Positions 8,047 through 16,619 of a stretch of 64,000 bases of DNA are shown here, one piece after another. Origin of the DNA: Marinobacterium iners (GTDB taxonomy: Bacteria; Pseudomonadota; Gammaproteobacteria; Pseudomonadales; Balneatricaceae); contig NZ_CP022297.1 in NCBI RefSeq assembly GCF_017310015.1, positions 124,001-188,000 of the forward strand. The letters run 5' to 3'. The notes under the pieces are model-generated. The model had not been told where the DNA came from. It saw only the letters and a list, made by a program, of their open reading frames with translations, and made no database searches. Both the position numbers and the translations under genes were made by a program. Position 1 is the stretch's first letter; every line of letters starts with the position of its first letter.

Positions 8047-10791
8047 ATGAGCGAACAGCACGCCCCGGTCATTCTGGTGGATGGCTCCTCCTACCTTTAT
8101 CGAGCATTTTTCGCCTCCCAGCAAGCTGATCTGCGTACAGCTGACGGTACGCCAACCGGTGCCATCAGGGTTGTGACCTCGATGCTCAAACGTCTGCTCA
8201 AGGACTATCCGGGCAGCCCCGTCGCCGTTATTTTCGATGCCAAGGGCAAAACCTTTCGCGACGAGATATATGCTGAGTATAAGTCACATCGCCCGCCCAT
8301 GCCGGATGACCTGCGCGCTCAGGTGGAGCCGATCCACGCCATCATTCGGGCCATGGGACTGCCGCTGTTCGTCGAAGACGGCGTGGAAGCGGACGATGTG
8401 ATCGGTACCCTGGCGCGTCAGGCCAGCGAATCCGGCCGCGCGGTGGTCATCTCCACCGGTGACAAGGATATGGCACAGCTGGTGGATGAACATGTCACCC
8501 TGATCAACACCATGAACGACAGCAAGATGGATGTGGCAGGGGTCGAGGAAAAGTTCGGTGTGCCGCCGCAGCTAGTGATCGATCTGCTGGCGCTGCAGGG
8601 GGACAAGGTAGACAACATTCCCGGTGTGCCCGGTGTGGGTGAAAAGACCGCGTTGGCACTGCTGCAAGGTATCGGCGGCATCCAGGACCTTTATGAGAAC
8701 CTGGATAAAATACCCACGCTGGGCTTCCGTGGCGCCAAGACCATGCCGAAAAAGCTGGAGGAGAATCGCGAAGCGGCGGAGCTATCCTATCTGTTGGCCA
8801 CCATCAAGACCGATGTACCGCTGCAGATCGACCTGCACGACATCACCCTGCCTGAACCCCAGCCGGAGCAGCTGCTGGAGCTGTTCAAACAGTTCGAGTT
8901 CAAGAGCTGGGTGCGTGAACTGGAAGCAGGAGATGCTGAAGAGTTGGGAGCTGAGGAGCCGGTGGCTCTGGAAGACGCCATCGAAACCGAATATGAAACG
9001 GTCCTGACGCAGGACGCTTTTGATGCCTGGCTGGCGAAGCTCAAGGCCGCAGGGGAGTTTGCCTTCGATACTGAAACCACCAGTCTGAACTACATGGAAG
9101 CGCAGCTGGTGGGTGTCTCTTTCGCGGTCGAGCCAGGCAAAGCCGCCTATGTACCGCTGGCGCACGATTACATGGGTGCTCCGGCTCAGCTGGATCGCGA
9201 GGCTGTTCTGGCGCAGTTGAAGCCGCTGCTGGAAGATCCGGAGCTGAAAAAGATCGGCCAACATATCAAGTACGACATGAACGTATTGCGCCACTACGGT
9301 GTCGAGCTGCAGGGTATCGGCGCCGATACCATGCTGGAGTCCTACGTACTCAACTCCACCGCCAGTCGTCATGACATGGATACGCTGGCGGATCGTCATC
9401 TGGGTGTGACCTCCACCAGCTTTGAAGCCATTGCGGGCAAGGGCAAGAAGCAGCTGACCTTTAACCAGATCGAGCTGGAACAGGCCGCACCCTATGCGGC
9501 GGAGGACGCCGACATCACCCTGCGCCTGCATCATAAACTGCTGCCGCAGCTGGCCGCCGAGGGTGAACTGCTCAAGGTGTTCGAGCAGATCGAACGTCCG
9601 CTGATCCCGGTGCTGTCACGCATGGAGTATCGTGGTGCGCTGGTGGATGCCAATATTCTGGGCGAACAGAGTCAGGAACTGGAATTGCGCCTGAACGAGA
9701 TCGAGAAGGACGCTTTCGAACTGGCCGGCGAAGAGTTCAACCTCAACTCCACCAAGCAGCTGCAGGCGATCCTGTTCGACAAGATGGGCCTGCCAGTGAA
9801 AAAGAAAACACCGAAGGGTGCGCCGTCTACGGCCGAAGAGGTGCTGCAGGAGTTGGCGCTGGACTATCCGCTGCCCAAGCTGCTGATTGAACAGCGAGGC
9901 TTGAGCAAGCTCAAGAGTACCTACACCGACAAGCTGCCGCAGATGATCAATCCGGCTACCGGGCGTATCCATACCTCCTATCATCAGGCAGTGACGGCGA
10001 CCGGACGCTTGTCCTCATCCGAGCCCAACCTGCAGAACATCCCGGTACGTACCCTCGAGGGGCGTCGTATCCGCAACGCCTTTGTTGCACCCGAGGGTTA
10101 CAAAATCATTGCGGCGGACTATTCACAGATTGAACTGCGCATCATGGCGCACCTGTCCGGTGACGAGGGGCTGCTCAACGCCTTCCGGCACGGTGAAGAT
10201 ATCCACAAGGCGACCGCCGCCGAAGTGTTCGGTATTACTGTGGACAAGGTAACGGCAGATCAGCGCCGCAGCGCCAAGGCGATCAACTTTGGCCTGATCT
10301 ATGGCATGTCCGCCTTTGGTTTGGCACGGCAGTTGGGAATCGGCAACAAGGAGGCCGGTACCTACATCGAGCACTATTTCGCCACCTATCCCGGCGTACA
10401 GCGCTACATGGACGAAACTCGTGCTCAGGCCCGGGATCAGGGCTATGTAGAAACACTGTTCGGTCGCCGTCTCTACCTGCCGGAGATCAACGACCGCAAT
10501 CCGATGAAGCGTCAGGCCGCCGAACGTACCGCGATTAACGCACCCATGCAGGGTACGGCAGCAGATATTATCAAACGCGCGATGATTGCGGTGGATAACT
10601 GGCTGGAACAGGGCCAGATGGATGCTCGCATGATCATGCAGGTACACGATGAGCTGGTGTTCGAAGTGCGTGAAAGCGAAGTGGATAACTTTATCGCGCA
10701 GGTCAAACCGCTGATGGAAGATGCCGCCGAACTTGCGGTACCCCTGCTGGTTGAAGCCGGTGTCGGCGATAACTGGGAACAGGCACACTGA
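8047..10791 (+). CDS. polA: DNA polymerase I
   Basis: 914 residues. I chose the ATG at 8047 (MSEQHAPVILVDGSSYLYRAF) because TGGAT lies about 6 nt upstream; an ATG 12 bases earlier has no ribosome site. Three domains are intact: 5'-3' exonuclease (about 1-300, with GVEADDVIGTLA and GDKVDNIPGVPGVGEKTA), 3'-5' proofreading exonuclease (about 320-520, FAFDTETTSLNY supplying the metal-binding Asp and Glu), and polymerase (about 530-914, motif A DYSQIELRIMAHLSGD, motif B RRSAKAINFGLIYGMSAFG, motif C MQVHDELVFEV). It fills gaps after excision repair and removes Okazaki primers. Confidence 0.98.
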   Translation: MSEQHAPVILVDGSSYLYRAFFASQQADLRTADGTPTGAIRVVTSMLKRLLKDYPGSPVAVIFDAKGKTFRDEIYAEYKSHRPPMPDDLRAQVEPIHAIIRAMGLPLFVEDGVEADDVIGTLARQASESGRAVVISTGDKDMAQLVDEHVTLINTMNDSKMDVAGVEEKFGVPPQLVIDLLALQGDKVDNIPGVPGVGEKTALALLQGIGGIQDLYENLDKIPTLGFRGAKTMPKKLEENREAAELSYLLATIKTDVPLQIDLHDITLPEPQPEQLLELFKQFEFKSWVRELEAGDAEELGAEEPVALEDAIETEYETVLTQDAFDAWLAKLKAAGEFAFDTETTSLNYMEAQLVGVSFAVEPGKAAYVPLAHDYMGAPAQLDREAVLAQLKPLLEDPELKKIGQHIKYDMNVLRHYGVELQGIGADTMLESYVLNSTASRHDMDTLADRHLGVTSTSFEAIAGKGKKQLTFNQIELEQAAPYAAEDADITLRLHHKLLPQLAAEGELLKVFEQIERPLIPVLSRMEYRGALVDANILGEQSQELELRLNEIEKDAFELAGEEFNLNSTKQLQAILFDKMGLPVKKKTPKGAPSTAEEVLQELALDYPLPKLLIEQRGLSKLKSTYTDKLPQMINPATGRIHTSYHQAVTATGRLSSSEPNLQNIPVRTLEGRRIRNAFVAPEGYKIIAADYSQIELRIMAHLSGDEGLLNAFRHGEDIHKATAAEVFGITVDKVTADQRRSAKAINFGLIYGMSAFGLARQLGIGNKEAGTYIEHYFATYPGVQRYMDETRAQARDQGYVETLFGRRLYLPEINDRNPMKRQAAERTAINAPMQGTAADIIKRAMIAVDNWLEQGQMDARMIMQVHDELVFEVRESEVDNFIAQVKPLMEDAAELAVPLLVEAGVGDNWEQAH

Positions 10792-10802
10792 TCTTTTTTT
10801 GT

Positions 10803-10837
10803 ACAAAAGTGAACTTTTGTCGAATCAAAGGTCTTAA
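10803..10837 (+). promoter_or_regulatory. Palindrome and extracytoplasmic-sigma-like promoter before the putative sRNA
   Basis: 10803-10820 is a perfect inverted repeat (ACAAAAGT-GA-ACTTTTGT). Within its right half lies GAACTT (10811-10816), followed 15 bp later by TCTTAA (10832-10837). This resembles RpoE/AlgU promoters (GAACTT, about 16 bp, TCTGA or TCTAA). Spacing is one base short of typical and the -10 is imperfect. Predicted start is about 10842, exactly before the first stem of the putative RNA. Confidence 0.45.
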
Positions 10838-10841
10838 CTGT

Positions 10842-10950
10842 TGAGCCGCGGCATGAAATCCCAGTCTTGCCAGCGTGGAGTCGCGGCTCTGTCTGTCATG
10901 ACATCTTGACCCCGGTAGTGGTGCTCCCCTTCCATCTGCCGGGGTTTTTC
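10842..10950 (+). ncRNA. Putative small RNA in the polA-engB gap (Spot 42/ErsA position)
   Basis: The 166-bp polA-engB gap is where Spot 42 lies in enterics and ErsA in Pseudomonas. Here 10843-10850 (GAGCCGCG) pairs perfectly with 10882-10889 (CGCGGCTC). There follows a short linker with TGTCATGACA and an intrinsic terminator: CCCCGG (10910-10915), 23-nt loop, CCGGGG (10939-10944), then five T. The loop contains GCTCCCCTTCC, a C/U-rich stretch that could pair with ribosome-binding sites. An RpoE/AlgU-like promoter is suitably placed upstream. I see no primary-sequence identity that would prove homology; the call rests on position, promoter, fold and terminator. Confidence 0.55.
10910..10949 (+). 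terminator. Intrinsic terminator of the putative sRNA (and possibly polA)
   Basis: CCCCGG/CCGGGG stem with a 23-nt loop followed by TTTTT. Read on the minus strand there is no T-run after the stem, so it is oriented for plus-strand transcripts. Confidence 0.7.
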
Positions 10951-10957
10951 TTGGCTG

Positions 10958-11629
10958 TCAGTCTGCTTTGGGTGGAATCAGCTCCACCTCATCCGGTTGC
11001 ATCTCTTTCAGATCCGGCAGCAGCCAACTGTTGATCCTCTGGCGCAGCTGGTCCACACCTGACTTTTTCAGAGCCGAAAACGTCTGCACACTCACCTTGT
11101 CGCCCAACCGTTCCTTGAGTTGCTTCTGAATCTGCAACATGGTGCTCTTGGCCGGACCTCGCTTGAGTTTGTCTTCCTTGGTCAGCAGCACGTGCAGGGG
11201 TACACCGGTCGATGAGCACCAATGCACCATCATCTCGTCGAATTCCTTCATTGGATGGCGAATATCCATCACCAGTACCACACCCTGCAGGCATTCGCGG
11301 TGCTGCAGGTAGGCATCCAGATGGCGCTGCCAGTGAAGTTTCATCGCAACCGGCACCTTGGCATAGCCGTAACCCGGCAGGTCGACCAGTCTAAGGCCTT
11401 CAATGTTGAGCCTGAAAAAGTTGATCAGCTGCGTACGTCCTGGGGTTTTTGAGGTGCGTGCCAGCGCGGTCTGCGCGGTCAATGCGTTGATCGCGCTGGA
11501 TTTGCCGGCATTGGAACGACCGGCAAAGGCAACCTCGGCACCGGTGTCGGGCGGACATTGGTCGAGACGTGATGCGCTGGTCTCGAAATGAGCAAGGTTG
11601 TAATGGATAACGGGGTCAAACGTAGACAT
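10958..11629 (-). CDS. engB: Ribosome biogenesis GTPase YihA/EngB (YsxC)
   Basis: 223 residues from the ATG at 11629 (MSTFDPVIHYNLAHFETSAS), matching the usual start; an ATG 33 bases upstream is also open. It is a TRAFAC-class GTPase needed for large-subunit assembly. G1 is GRSNAGKS, the G2 region is KTPGRTQLINFF, G3 is DLPGYGYAKV and G4 is TKEDKL. The gene converges on polA across the putative sRNA, the same arrangement as in E. coli and Pseudomonas. It is divergent from the cytochrome c4 gene. Confidence 0.95.
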   Translation of the reverse strand: MSTFDPVIHYNLAHFETSASRLDQCPPDTGAEVAFAGRSNAGKSSAINALTAQTALARTSKTPGRTQLINFFRLNIEGLRLVDLPGYGYAKVPVAMKLHWQRHLDAYLQHRECLQGVVLVMDIRHPMKEFDEMMVHWCSSTGVPLHVLLTKEDKLKRGPAKSTMLQIQKQLKERLGDKVSVQTFSALKKSGVDQLRQRINSWLLPDLKEMQPDEVELIPPKAD

Positions 11630-11667
11630 GGCGCAAGACTCGGGTGGCCACAAAGTGAACATATACG

Positions 11668-11697
11668 TTCCAGTTTGTGGGGATATTGGTTTATAAT
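11668..11697 (+). promoter_or_regulatory. Probable promoter of the cytochrome c4 gene
   Basis: A consensus TATAAT (11692-11697) with a weak -35 (TTCCAG) 18 bp upstream, in the engB-cytochrome c4 divergent gap. This implies a leader of roughly 125 nt before the ATG at 11832. Confidence 0.4.
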
Positions 11698-11831
11698 GCC
11701 GCCAATTTTACCCGCGAACCGAGTCTGTCTCCAGTCAGGGTAATAGTGGAAATTGGCCGTTTACTGCTGTTTACTGCAAAATCAGCGGTAGATTAAAACA
11801 CATTTCGTCAAGCAAGAGTCTGGGTTAGTCA

Positions 11832-12434
11832 ATGAACAAACTACTGATCAGCTTACTGGTAAGCATCGGTATCACCGGCGTCGCGCATGCGGCAGGTGAT
11901 GCAACTGCAGGCCAGGGCAAGACAGCCGTATGTACTGCCTGTCACAGCACCGATGGTAACAGCGTCGTGGGTAACTTCCCAAAACTGGCTGGGCAAGGTG
12001 AAAAATATCTGCTCAAGCAGATGCTCGAAATCAAAAGCGGTGTCCGTTCCGTGCCGGAAATGACCGGTATGCTGGATAACCTCAATGAACAGGACTTGGC
12101 TGATATTGCGGCGTTCTTCGCCAGCAAGAAAGTTCAGCTGGGGCAGGCTGCAGCAGACCAGGTTGAGGCGGGTCAGAAAATATGGCGCGCCGGTGTTGCA
12201 GATAAGGGCGTAGCAGCCTGTACTGCCTGCCACGGCCCCAACGGCAAGGGGATCGACTCTGCGGCCTACCCGTCGCTTAGCGGTCAGCACGCCCAGTATG
12301 TTGAGTCTACGCTGAAGAAGTTTGCCAGCGGTGACCGCAACAACGATCCGGCCAACATGATGCGCGATATTGCATCCAAAATGAGCGAAGCGGAAATGAA
12401 AGCGGTTTCCCAGTACGTTCAGGGCCTGCACTAA
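11832..12434 (+). CDS. Di-haem cytochrome c4
   Basis: 200 residues. A signal peptide (MNKLLISLLVSIGITGVAHA) is followed by two tandem class I cytochrome c domains, with haem-attachment motifs CTACH at about 34-38 and 130-134. Each domain carries a downstream methionine ligand candidate (MTGML and MMRDI regions). Cytochrome c4 is a periplasmic electron carrier to terminal oxidases. As in Pseudomonas it stands between engB and dsbA. A strong terminator follows 27 bp after the stop, so it is probably monocistronic. Confidence 0.93.
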   Translation: MNKLLISLLVSIGITGVAHAAGDATAGQGKTAVCTACHSTDGNSVVGNFPKLAGQGEKYLLKQMLEIKSGVRSVPEMTGMLDNLNEQDLADIAAFFASKKVQLGQAAADQVEAGQKIWRAGVADKGVAACTACHGPNGKGIDSAAYPSLSGQHAQYVESTLKKFASGDRNNDPANMMRDIASKMSEAEMKAVSQYVQGLH

Positions 12435-12461
12435 GCGGCAGGCGTTGCGTCCAGTCTGATC

Positions 12462-12488
12462 AAAAAGGCAGCATAGGCTGCCTTTTTT
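12462..12488 (+). terminator. Intrinsic terminator after cytochrome c4
   Basis: An 11-bp stem (A-run plus GGCAGC paired with GCTGCC plus T-run) with an ATAG loop, ending in six T. Confidence 0.9.
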
Positions 12489-12511
12489 GTTGAGCATGAA
12501 ACTTATTCAGG

Positions 12512-12536
12512 CTTGTCGAGGTCACTATTCGACAAG
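12512..12536 (+). repeat. 8-bp perfect inverted repeat upstream of dsbA
   Basis: CTTGTCGA and TCGACAAG with a 9-nt spacer, ending 23 nt before the dsbA ATG. It could be an operator or a 5'-leader hairpin. It is not followed by a T-run, so it is not a simple terminator. Confidence 0.5.
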
Positions 12537-12559
12537 ATGCCAGCTCTGGGAGAATTGAA

Positions 12560-13183
12560 ATGTTGAAAAAGCTGTTGCTGACAGCATCGCTGTCTTTGTT
12601 TGCCGCACTGTCCTGGGCGCAGGACTATCGCGAGGGTGAGCACTATTTCGCTCTGTCTCATCCGGTTAAAACGGTCGCGGATGACAAGGTAGAAGTGGTT
12701 GAGGCCTTCGGGTATGCCTGTCCTCACTGCAACACCTTTGAGCCTATGTTGGCTCACTGGCGCAAACAGCAGGCTGATGATGTTGCCTTCGTTGGTCTGC
12801 CTGTGGTGTTTGGTCGCAGCTGGGAGCCGCTGGCGCGGGCCTATTATGTTGCCGAACTGAGCGATAAAGTTGAAGAAACGCACCAGCCAATGTTTGATGC
12901 CATCCACCTTCAGCGCAAGCGTTTCAGCAGTGTGGAAGCGCTTGCTGAGTTTTATGCTACCTTGGGTATTGAGAAGGAAGAGTTCACGAAGCTTTATGAC
13001 TCCTTTGCCGTTAACATGAAACTCAAGCAGGGAGACTCTAAGCTGCGTGGCTATGAAATTACCGGTGTGCCGGCCATGGTTGTGAATGGCAAGTACCGTG
13101 TAAGTGCTGCTTCAGCCGGGGGGCACAAGGAAATGCTTGAGGTCGTGGATTATCTGGTTGAGCGCGAACGCTCGGCACTCTGA
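12560..13183 (+). CDS. dsbA: Thiol:disulfide interchange protein DsbA
   Basis: 207 residues with a signal peptide (MLKKLLLTASLSLFAALSWA). The thioredoxin-fold active site is C54-P-H-C57 (GYACPHCNTF), the classic DsbA motif that oxidises cysteine pairs in secreted proteins in the periplasm. The cis-proline loop is ITGVPAMVVNGKYRV. GGAG precedes the ATG at 9 nt. The gene has its own terminator and a palindromic leader element. Besides general folding, it would serve periplasmic assembly of its neighbours' redox partners, such as c-type cytochromes. Confidence 0.95.
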   Translation: MLKKLLLTASLSLFAALSWAQDYREGEHYFALSHPVKTVADDKVEVVEAFGYACPHCNTFEPMLAHWRKQQADDVAFVGLPVVFGRSWEPLARAYYVAELSDKVEETHQPMFDAIHLQRKRFSSVEALAEFYATLGIEKEEFTKLYDSFAVNMKLKQGDSKLRGYEITGVPAMVVNGKYRVSAASAGGHKEMLEVVDYLVERERSAL

Positions 13184-13204
13184 TTCAGGTCATGCCGCAA
13201 CACC

Positions 13205-13232
13205 AAAAACCGCCTTTTGCAGGCGGTTTTTT
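13205..13232 (+). terminator. Intrinsic terminator after dsbA
   Basis: A 10-bp stem (AAAAACCGCC with GGCGGTTTTT) and a 7-nt loop, followed by further T. Confidence 0.9.
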
Positions 13233-13305
13233 CGTTTCCATTCAGAAACGCAAGGTAATATGCTGTAGCTCAGAAGCGTAGATTGTCTTGTGGTGAGGAA
13301 AGTGA

Positions 13306-14874
13306 GTGTCTGACCAGGAAAACTGGAAGCGCAAATATACGGAGTTGACGCTCGAAGTTGAGCGGCAGCAGCAGTCTGATGCCCGTATCAAAAGTGAGCT
13401 TACTGCACTGGTCGAGCACATGGCACTGGGCCTGCAGGGCAATGGATCCGAACTCGACAGTGAACTTGCTTCCCTTCTGACTTCACTGAAGTCACAGAAT
13501 ACCGAACGTGTGGCATCGTTGTCACGTCAGGTCCGTAAAAGCGTCAAGCAACTGGATCAGGATCGGCACGGAGTCTCCGACAGCCTTGCCAAGGTGCTGC
13601 GCCGCTGGAGCCAGCAGTTGCGTCGGGTCAATAAGGTTCCTTCTGTTGATAATCTTCTGGGCAACGTTGAAAACCGTATCCCTGATGCAGTCGAGCGTCT
13701 GTACAAGCTATCTGATTTGCTGATGGACCTGGTCGAGCTGCAAAATGGCATGCTGGTGAGTAACGCAACCTCTTGCTCCCCTGAAAATGATTTTGAACTG
13801 AACGCTGATGCGGGCCAGGATATTGATATGCTCCGTGCCAGTGTCGCATCGGAGATGCTGCAGCTGCTTGAAGCATTGCAGGTGCCGGCAGAGGGTGTTG
13901 AACGTGCTCGGAACCTGGTATGCCAGCTCGAGGAAGGGCTGGAACTGGAGCAGTTGCCTGAGATGCTGTCTACAGTGGTTGAGCTGGTACGTCTTGCAGG
14001 AGGAAACACTCAGGAAGATTTTGAAAATTACCTGCTGACGTTGAACTCCCAGCTCTCGTATGTACAACAGTTTCTGGAAGAAAGTCGAACTGATGAGGCG
14101 CAGGCGGTGCAGGCGCATCATCAGCTGGACTCGACGGTGCGTCGTGACGTACGCAACATTCATCTTACGGTGAAAGAGTCCGAGGACCTCAACCTGCTGA
14201 AGCAGAGTGTTGCCCGGCAGTTGGCCTCTATCGTGCGTACCATGGACAGCTACCGACAGCAGGAGCAGGCGCGCGAAGACCGTCTGAACCGGCGTTATGA
14301 TGACTTGCTGCACAAGGTTGAGCAGATGGAAGTCGAAACCAGTAAGGTCAAGGCAAGGATGAAAGAGGAGCAACTGCGTGCGCGCACGGACCCCCTGACC
14401 GGTCTGCCGAACAGAACTGCCTATGAGCAGCATCTGGAATCGGAGATGGATCGCTGGCGACGCTATCAAACACGGTTTTCCCTTGCTGTCGGAGATATCG
14501 ATTTTTTCAAGAAAATCAATGATGATTTGGGGCACCTTGCTGGTGACAGAGTGTTGCGCCTTGTAACCAAGGTGTTGATGCATAGTCTGCGCAGCACTGA
14601 TTTTATTGCCCGTTTTGGCGGTGAAGAGTTTGTTATTCTGTTTCCCTCAACCAGTGCCGATGAGGCCTACCGTGCCACCGAGAAGTTGCGTCAGGCCATT
14701 GCCGACAGCCCCTTCAACTTCAAGGGTGAGCGGGTTGAGGTCAGTATCTCCTTTGGTGTCGCTGAGGTTGCCTCCGAAGATGACGCAGAAAATCTGTTTA
14801 CACGTGCGGACCAGGCACTTTATCGAGCCAAGCAACAGGGCCGAAACCAGACACAGCTGGCCACGACAGGGTAG
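13306..14874 (+). CDS. Diguanylate cyclase (GGDEF domain) with long coiled-coil N-terminus
   Basis: 522 residues from a GTG preceded by GAGGAA at 6-7 nt. Residues 1-360 have no membrane segment and look mostly helical/coiled-coil. The C-terminal GGDEF domain (about 365-520) starts at DPLTGLPNRTAYEQHL, has the active-site loop GGEEF at 438-442, and retains an RxxD allosteric inhibitory site (RSTD) five residues before it. It should make cyclic di-GMP with product inhibition. In Pseudomonas a comparable GGDEF gene follows dsbA, so the linkage is old. What signal the N-terminal part senses is unknown. Confidence 0.92.
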   Translation: MSDQENWKRKYTELTLEVERQQQSDARIKSELTALVEHMALGLQGNGSELDSELASLLTSLKSQNTERVASLSRQVRKSVKQLDQDRHGVSDSLAKVLRRWSQQLRRVNKVPSVDNLLGNVENRIPDAVERLYKLSDLLMDLVELQNGMLVSNATSCSPENDFELNADAGQDIDMLRASVASEMLQLLEALQVPAEGVERARNLVCQLEEGLELEQLPEMLSTVVELVRLAGGNTQEDFENYLLTLNSQLSYVQQFLEESRTDEAQAVQAHHQLDSTVRRDVRNIHLTVKESEDLNLLKQSVARQLASIVRTMDSYRQQEQAREDRLNRRYDDLLHKVEQMEVETSKVKARMKEEQLRARTDPLTGLPNRTAYEQHLESEMDRWRRYQTRFSLAVGDIDFFKKINDDLGHLAGDRVLRLVTKVLMHSLRSTDFIARFGGEEFVILFPSTSADEAYRATEKLRQAIADSPFNFKGERVEVSISFGVAEVASEDDAENLFTRADQALYRAKQQGRNQTQLATTG

Positions 14875-14911
14875 AATGGGGCTTTTCGTCAACCACGGGA
14901 TATCCTGAGCT

Positions 14912-16543
14912 GTGCGGACCGTATTGCGCTCATTGAAGATCGTCTGGATCTTCTCTTACTATCGTCTCGACACGTTTTTCAATCAGCCACTGTTGCCCTG
15001 GTATGTGAGGGCTCTGTTCTGGCTACTCCCATCCCGCTACCTTATTCCTGCTCGCCACCCGCAGGCGGAACGTTTGCGCCTGGCGCTTGAGGCATTGGGG
15101 CCGGTGTTCATCAAGTTTGGTCAGATGCTGTCTACGCGTCGAGATCTGCTGCCGGATGACATCGCACAGGAACTCTCAAAACTGCAGGACCGGGTACCGC
15201 CTTTCTCCGGTCAGTTGGCGCAGAAGATAATCGAGCGTGAATTGAAGCGACCTGTTACGGAGATTTTCTCATCATTCAGTGTAGAGCCAATGGCGTCTGC
15301 CTCGGTGGCGCAGGTACATGCGGCGACACTGAATGATGGCAAGGCGGTTGTGGTCAAGGTGATACGCCCCGGTATCAGCAGCGTTATCCGTCAAGATGTG
15401 GCGCTGCTGTATCTGCTGGCGCGGCTGATGCAGGCGATCTGGTCTGAAGGGCGACGGCTGCGCCCTGTCGAGGTGGTGCATGAGTATGAACAGACCATTT
15501 TCGACGAGCTGGATTTACGCAAGGAAGCTGCCAACGGGTCGCAGCTGAGACGCAACTTTGATGACTCTGACATCCTGTATGTGCCCGAAATATTCTGGGA
15601 TTACACCCGTCAGCAAGTTCTGGTGATGGAGCGTATACAGGGGGTCCCTGTTGCTGATGTGGCACAGCTGCGGGCGCAGGGGACTGACATGAAACTGCTG
15701 GCAGAGCGTGGCGTGGAGATCTTTTTCACGCAAGTATTCCGTGACAGCTTTTTCCATGCCGACATGCACCCGGGCAATATTTTCGTATCACGAGATAATC
15801 CGGCCAATCCACAATATATTGCCGTGGACTTTGGCATCATCGGCTCACTCAATGCCGAGGATCAAAACTATCTGGCACGTAATATTCTCGCTTTTTTTAA
15901 GCGCGATTATCGGCAGGTTGCGCAGTTGCACATCGACTCAGGCTGGGTACCGAGAGATACTAACGTGCATGCGTTCGAGACAGCGATCCGCAGCGTTTGT
16001 GAGCCGATTTTTGAGAAGCCGCTGAAGGATATCTCTTTTGGTATGGTGCTGCTGGGGCTGTTTCAGACCGCGCGTCGCTTCAATATGGAAGTTCAGCCGC
16101 AGCTGGTATTGTTGCAGAAGACCCTGCTTAATATTGAAGGGCTGGGGCGCCAGCTCTACCCTGACCTTGACCTTTGGCAGACCGCCAAACCGTTTCTGGA
16201 AAACTGGATGCAGCAGCGGATGGGCGTTAAGGCAGCCTATCAAAGCATCAAGCAACAGGCGCCGGAATGGTTGGAAAAAATGCCCCACTTACCCCAGCTG
16301 GTGTATGACAGCCTGCAACAACTCAAGCTTGGTTCCGAGAACAATGAGGGGCTGCAACTCAAGCTTCAGCAACAGCGGGTACGGGATGAACAACGTAAAA
16401 GACGTTATCTGCTGACGGGGATAACCCTACTGGCTGCCGCGACGGTGACTGCACTGCCAGCATTGCAACAAAGCCTACAGGATCTGCCTTGGTATGCGCT
16501 GCTAGCGGGGGGCTGCGGCTGGCTGTTGATCTGGCGAGCCTGA
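14912..16543 (+). CDS. ubiB: Ubiquinone biosynthesis accessory kinase-like protein UbiB
   Basis: 543 residues from GTG (MRTVLRSLKIVWIFSYYR). Atypical ABC1/UbiB kinase family: the KFGQMLSTRRDLLP (KxGQ) motif, the alanine-rich nucleotide loop ASASVAQVHAA in place of a glycine loop, and the catalytic FFHADMHPGNIFV and VDFGIIGSL segments are all visible. Two hydrophobic helices at the C-terminus (about 500-543) anchor it in the inner membrane. It is required for the coenzyme Q hydroxylation steps. The order ubiB-hisI-hisE-tatABC matches Pseudomonas, although ubiE is not upstream here. Confidence 0.96.
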   Translation: MRTVLRSLKIVWIFSYYRLDTFFNQPLLPWYVRALFWLLPSRYLIPARHPQAERLRLALEALGPVFIKFGQMLSTRRDLLPDDIAQELSKLQDRVPPFSGQLAQKIIERELKRPVTEIFSSFSVEPMASASVAQVHAATLNDGKAVVVKVIRPGISSVIRQDVALLYLLARLMQAIWSEGRRLRPVEVVHEYEQTIFDELDLRKEAANGSQLRRNFDDSDILYVPEIFWDYTRQQVLVMERIQGVPVADVAQLRAQGTDMKLLAERGVEIFFTQVFRDSFFHADMHPGNIFVSRDNPANPQYIAVDFGIIGSLNAEDQNYLARNILAFFKRDYRQVAQLHIDSGWVPRDTNVHAFETAIRSVCEPIFEKPLKDISFGMVLLGLFQTARRFNMEVQPQLVLLQKTLLNIEGLGRQLYPDLDLWQTAKPFLENWMQQRMGVKAAYQSIKQQAPEWLEKMPHLPQLVYDSLQQLKLGSENNEGLQLKLQQQRVRDEQRKRRYLLTGITLLAAATVTALPALQQSLQDLPWYALLAGGCGWLLIWRA

Positions 16544-16619
16544 GGCTGCTGGTTCAGGTCGTCACGATCAGTTATGCTTCGACGCTTCCAATTCAATCGG
16601 AACAGTACAGAGAGGCATC

